From the NCBI RefSeq assembly GCF_000714935.1, contig NZ_JMIR01000014.1:33083-97082 (forward strand): 64,000 nucleotides of DNA, read 5' to 3'. Every line of letters starts with the position of its first letter. The first letter of the stretch is position 1. A program made the position numbers and the translations under genes. This stretch comes from Tumebacillus flagellatus. Lineage in GTDB: Bacteria; Bacillota; Bacilli; Tumebacillales; Tumebacillaceae. Shown piece after piece: positions 62,106 to 64,000 of the stretch. Under the pieces are notes generated by a model that did no database searches, was not told the origin of the DNA, and saw nothing but the letters and a program-made list of their open reading frames with translations.

Positions 62106-62993
62106 CTAGTCTACCATCACTTCGTTGTAGACTTCGCGCTTTTGCAAGCCGCGTTCCTTGGCGACTTGTTTGACGGCGTCCTTTTTCGACAGGCCGTTTT
62201 CGACAAGAGAATCGACATGTTCCGACAAACTCAGCGTTTCCCAGTACGGTTTTTCGACAAACTCATTTGCCAGTTCTTTTGGCAATCCTTCCAGTACGAG
62301 GACGTACTCTCCGCGCGCCTCATTTTCCGAAAGCCAGGAAATTGTCTCGCTGATTTTCCCGTGAGAAAACTGCTCATAGCGTTTCGTCAGCTCTTTGGCC
62401 AGCACGATCTCGCGGTCGCCGAGCACGTCCAGCATGGCTTTCAGCGTCTCTTCCAAGCGGTGCGGCGCCTCGTAGAAGACCAACGTCTCCGTGCGGGCAC
62501 GCAGTCCGGTCAGCTCCTCCACCCGCTTCTTCTTCTCGCGCGGCAGGAACCCGACAAACGTAAACCGATCGGTCGGCAACCCCGACGCGATCAACGCCGT
62601 CACCCCCGCGACACAGCCGGGAATCGGCACGACCGTTAGACGTTCTTCGACAGCAGCGCGAACGATGTCGGCTCCCGGATCGGAGATGCCGGGCGTGCCG
62701 GCGTCGGTGACGAGCGCGACGGAACGCCCTTCGCGCAAGATCGAGAGGATGTGCTCTTCCTTGCTGTGCTTGTTGTGCTCATGGTACGAGATCAAGCGCG
62801 CGCCTTCGATCCCGAAGTGGGTAAGCAGTTTGCGCGACTGGCGGGTGTCTTCCGCAGCGATGACCTCGACCTGTTTGAGCGTTTCAACGGCGCGGTACGT
62901 CATGTCGTCCAAATTGCCGATCGGCGTGGCGACGAGGTACAGCGTGCCGGTCTGTTGCGTTTCTTGAAAACTGTAGCGGTTGTGGAAAGTCAT
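62106..62993 (-). CDS. rsmI: 16S rRNA (cytidine1402-2'-O)-methyltransferase
   Basis: SAM-dependent tetrapyrrole-methylase fold. 295 residues with GTLYLVATPIGNLDDMTYRAV, AEDTRQSRKLL, LVTDAGTPGISDPG and FVGFLPREKKKR. The upstream methyltransferase gene ends with ATGA overlapping this start. Confidence 0.96.
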   Translation of the reverse strand: MTFHNRYSFQETQQTGTLYLVATPIGNLDDMTYRAVETLKQVEVIAAEDTRQSRKLLTHFGIEGARLISYHEHNKHSKEEHILSILREGRSVALVTDAGTPGISDPGADIVRAAVEERLTVVPIPGCVAGVTALIASGLPTDRFTFVGFLPREKKKRVEELTGLRARTETLVFYEAPHRLEETLKAMLDVLGDREIVLAKELTKRYEQFSHGKISETISWLSENEARGEYVLVLEGLPKELANEFVEKPYWETLSLSEHVDSLVENGLSKKDAVKQVAKERGLQKREVYNEVMVD

Positions 62994-63754
62994 CGGGCAA
63001 ATTCTCCTCGTCCGGCATAGATGTCGAGGATGGCCTGTGTGTACGAGCCGTCCTCGTTATGTACGATCAGCGGCGGGTCAATCCGCAACTCCGGTTTGCC
63101 GCCCTTGATCCCTTCAATCAGTACAATATTCGGGCGCTGATGGGCGCGCGGGTGCACGAGCAAGAGTCGCTTGGGCTCGATCCGATGCGCTTTCATCTCG
63201 GCGATGATCTCCGCCAGACGGTCCGGGCGGTGCACCATCGCGAACTTTCCTTGGTACTTCAGCAGTTTGGCGGCGGTCGTCACCACGTCTTGCAGCGTGC
63301 AGGTCACTTCATGCCGCGCGATGCGCACATGCGGGTTGAGACTGGCATCGCCGACACCGGCGGGGCGGTACGGCGGGTTGCAGGTAACGGTGTCGAAGCT
63401 CTCGTGTCCAAACCGCTCCACCGCTTCCCGGAGGTCGCCGTTGACGATCTCAAGCGAGTCTTGCAACTGGTTGCCGCTGACGTTGCGCGCTGCCATGTCG
63501 GCGAGGCGTTCTTGGATTTCGAGACCGATGATCCGCTCCCGGCGCGGGAGGTCGCTGCGCGAGGCGAGCAAGAGCGGGATGACGCCGTTTCCGGTGCCCA
63601 TGTCGAGGACGCGGTCCCGGTTGCGAAGCGTCACATAATGCGCGAGCAGCACGGCATCCAGCGAGAAGGAAAACACTTCGTCGCTCTGGATGATCCGCAA
63701 CCCCTTCGTCTGCAGATCATCGAGCCGCTCGCCCGGTTTCAAATCAAATGACAT
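62990..63754 (-). CDS. tRNA1(Val) (adenine37-N6)-methyltransferase-like protein (YabB family)
   Basis: 254 residues from the ATG at 63754 (a GTG at 63769 is possible). SAM site VLDMGTGNGVIPLLLASR and the adenine-N6 catalytic motif CNPPY are present. Gene order yabB-yabC is conserved in Bacillales. Substrate by homology only. Confidence 0.9.
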   Translation of the reverse strand: MSFDLKPGERLDDLQTKGLRIIQSDEVFSFSLDAVLLAHYVTLRNRDRVLDMGTGNGVIPLLLASRSDLPRRERIIGLEIQERLADMAARNVSGNQLQDSLEIVNGDLREAVERFGHESFDTVTCNPPYRPAGVGDASLNPHVRIARHEVTCTLQDVVTTAAKLLKYQGKFAMVHRPDRLAEIIAEMKAHRIEPKRLLLVHPRAHQRPNIVLIEGIKGGKPELRIDPPLIVHNEDGSYTQAILDIYAGRGEFAR

Positions 63755-63938
63755 CAGGAATTCACTCACTTCCGGACAATCTTGCGTTCACAATCTTGCT
63801 ATCCCTTCGACATCTGGCAAAGCATCCCTGCTTTCAGGGTTCCCCAAGCTTTTCATGGAGTTATCATTTTCTTTTGAGATGATGCTTCGGTTCCCATACT
63901 GATGATGTCACGTCATGAAAAAAAGGAAGTGGAACGCC

Positions 63939-64000
63939 ATGTTCGATGTGAAACAGCTCTTGGAGCATTCTGGATATATCGTGTTGTTTGGATCGTTGTT
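63939..64000 (+). CDS. DedA-family membrane protein (3' end outside window)
   Basis: Only the first 20 codons are visible: MFDVKQLLEHSGYIVLFGSL, matching the amphipathic and first hydrophobic segment that opens DedA proteins (undecaprenyl phosphate or lipid flippases). AAAGGAAGTGG lies 7 bases before the ATG. Confidence 0.6.
   Translation, partial: MFDVKQLLEHSGYIVLFGSL

Noticed and set aside
1..64000. CRISPR arrays, rRNA, tRNA, intact insertion sequences, phage attachment sites, replication origin
   Set aside because: Looked for by repeat pattern, transposase motifs and tRNA-like T loops; none found.

Overview
The window is chromosomal DNA from a GC-rich, endospore-forming, low-temperature-to-mesophilic type Firmicute of the order Bacillales; the gene set (SpoVT, SpoVG, YabG, an SspF-type spore protein, Fin, Veg, AbrB) makes sporulation certain. 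The gene order, the high GC content and the paralogue types suggest Alicyclobacillaceae, for example a Tumebacillus-like organism, but that last step is inference. No rRNA, tRNA, CRISPR array or intact insertion sequence was seen.

Backbone. Read right to left on the minus strand, the window follows the classic Bacillus abrB-to-spoVT chromosomal cluster: trmN6-like (yabB), rsmI (yabC), abrB (plus strand), metG behind a T-box leader, tatD, [insertion], rnmV, rsmA, [insertion], yabG, veg, sspF, [cphB-cphA], ispE, purR, ridA, spoVG, [proS and small genes], glmU, prs, ctc, [peptide-binding protein], pth, fin, mfd, prsA-like foldase, spoVT. A copper ATPase (cut by the left edge) and a two-component system lie beyond spoVT, and the first codons of a DedA-type membrane protein are at the right edge.

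Insertions. (1) 25-27 kb: a cyanophycin synthetase/cyanophycinase pair, which would make and degrade a nitrogen-storage polymer beside spore genes. (2) 28.6-36.1 kb: glycosyltransferase, DHH phosphoesterase, secreted lipase, a lipoprotein of unknown function, an AlkZ-related protein, a YkuK-type protein and a class 3 lipase. (3) 36.2-38.3 kb: an AAA ATPase plus HNH nuclease of the Septu (PtuAB) type. (4) 42.6-46.6 kb: an AT-rich accessory block with a DUF262-HNH protein and a DGQHR (DndB-like) protein facing one another across 650 bases that hold a predicted promoter, a structured RNA with its own terminator, an opposing promoter and a 53-codon gene. (5) 47.4-49.5 kb: small membrane and secreted proteins inside a decayed duplication of the EamA gene region. 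(6) 49.6-58.0 kb: a compact four-gene polyketide operon (fatty-acyl-AMP ligase-carrier, two ketosynthase-carrier proteins, a free-standing acyltransferase) with no reductive or release domain.

The polyketide operon and the DUF262/RNA/DGQHR block are the two best candidates for undescribed systems. The operon would load a fatty acid, extend it twice with malonate and leave both keto groups in place, which predicts a 3,5-diketo acyl chain able to close to an alkyl-pyrone. The accessory block pairs two ParB/sulfiredoxin-fold proteins with a candidate small RNA.
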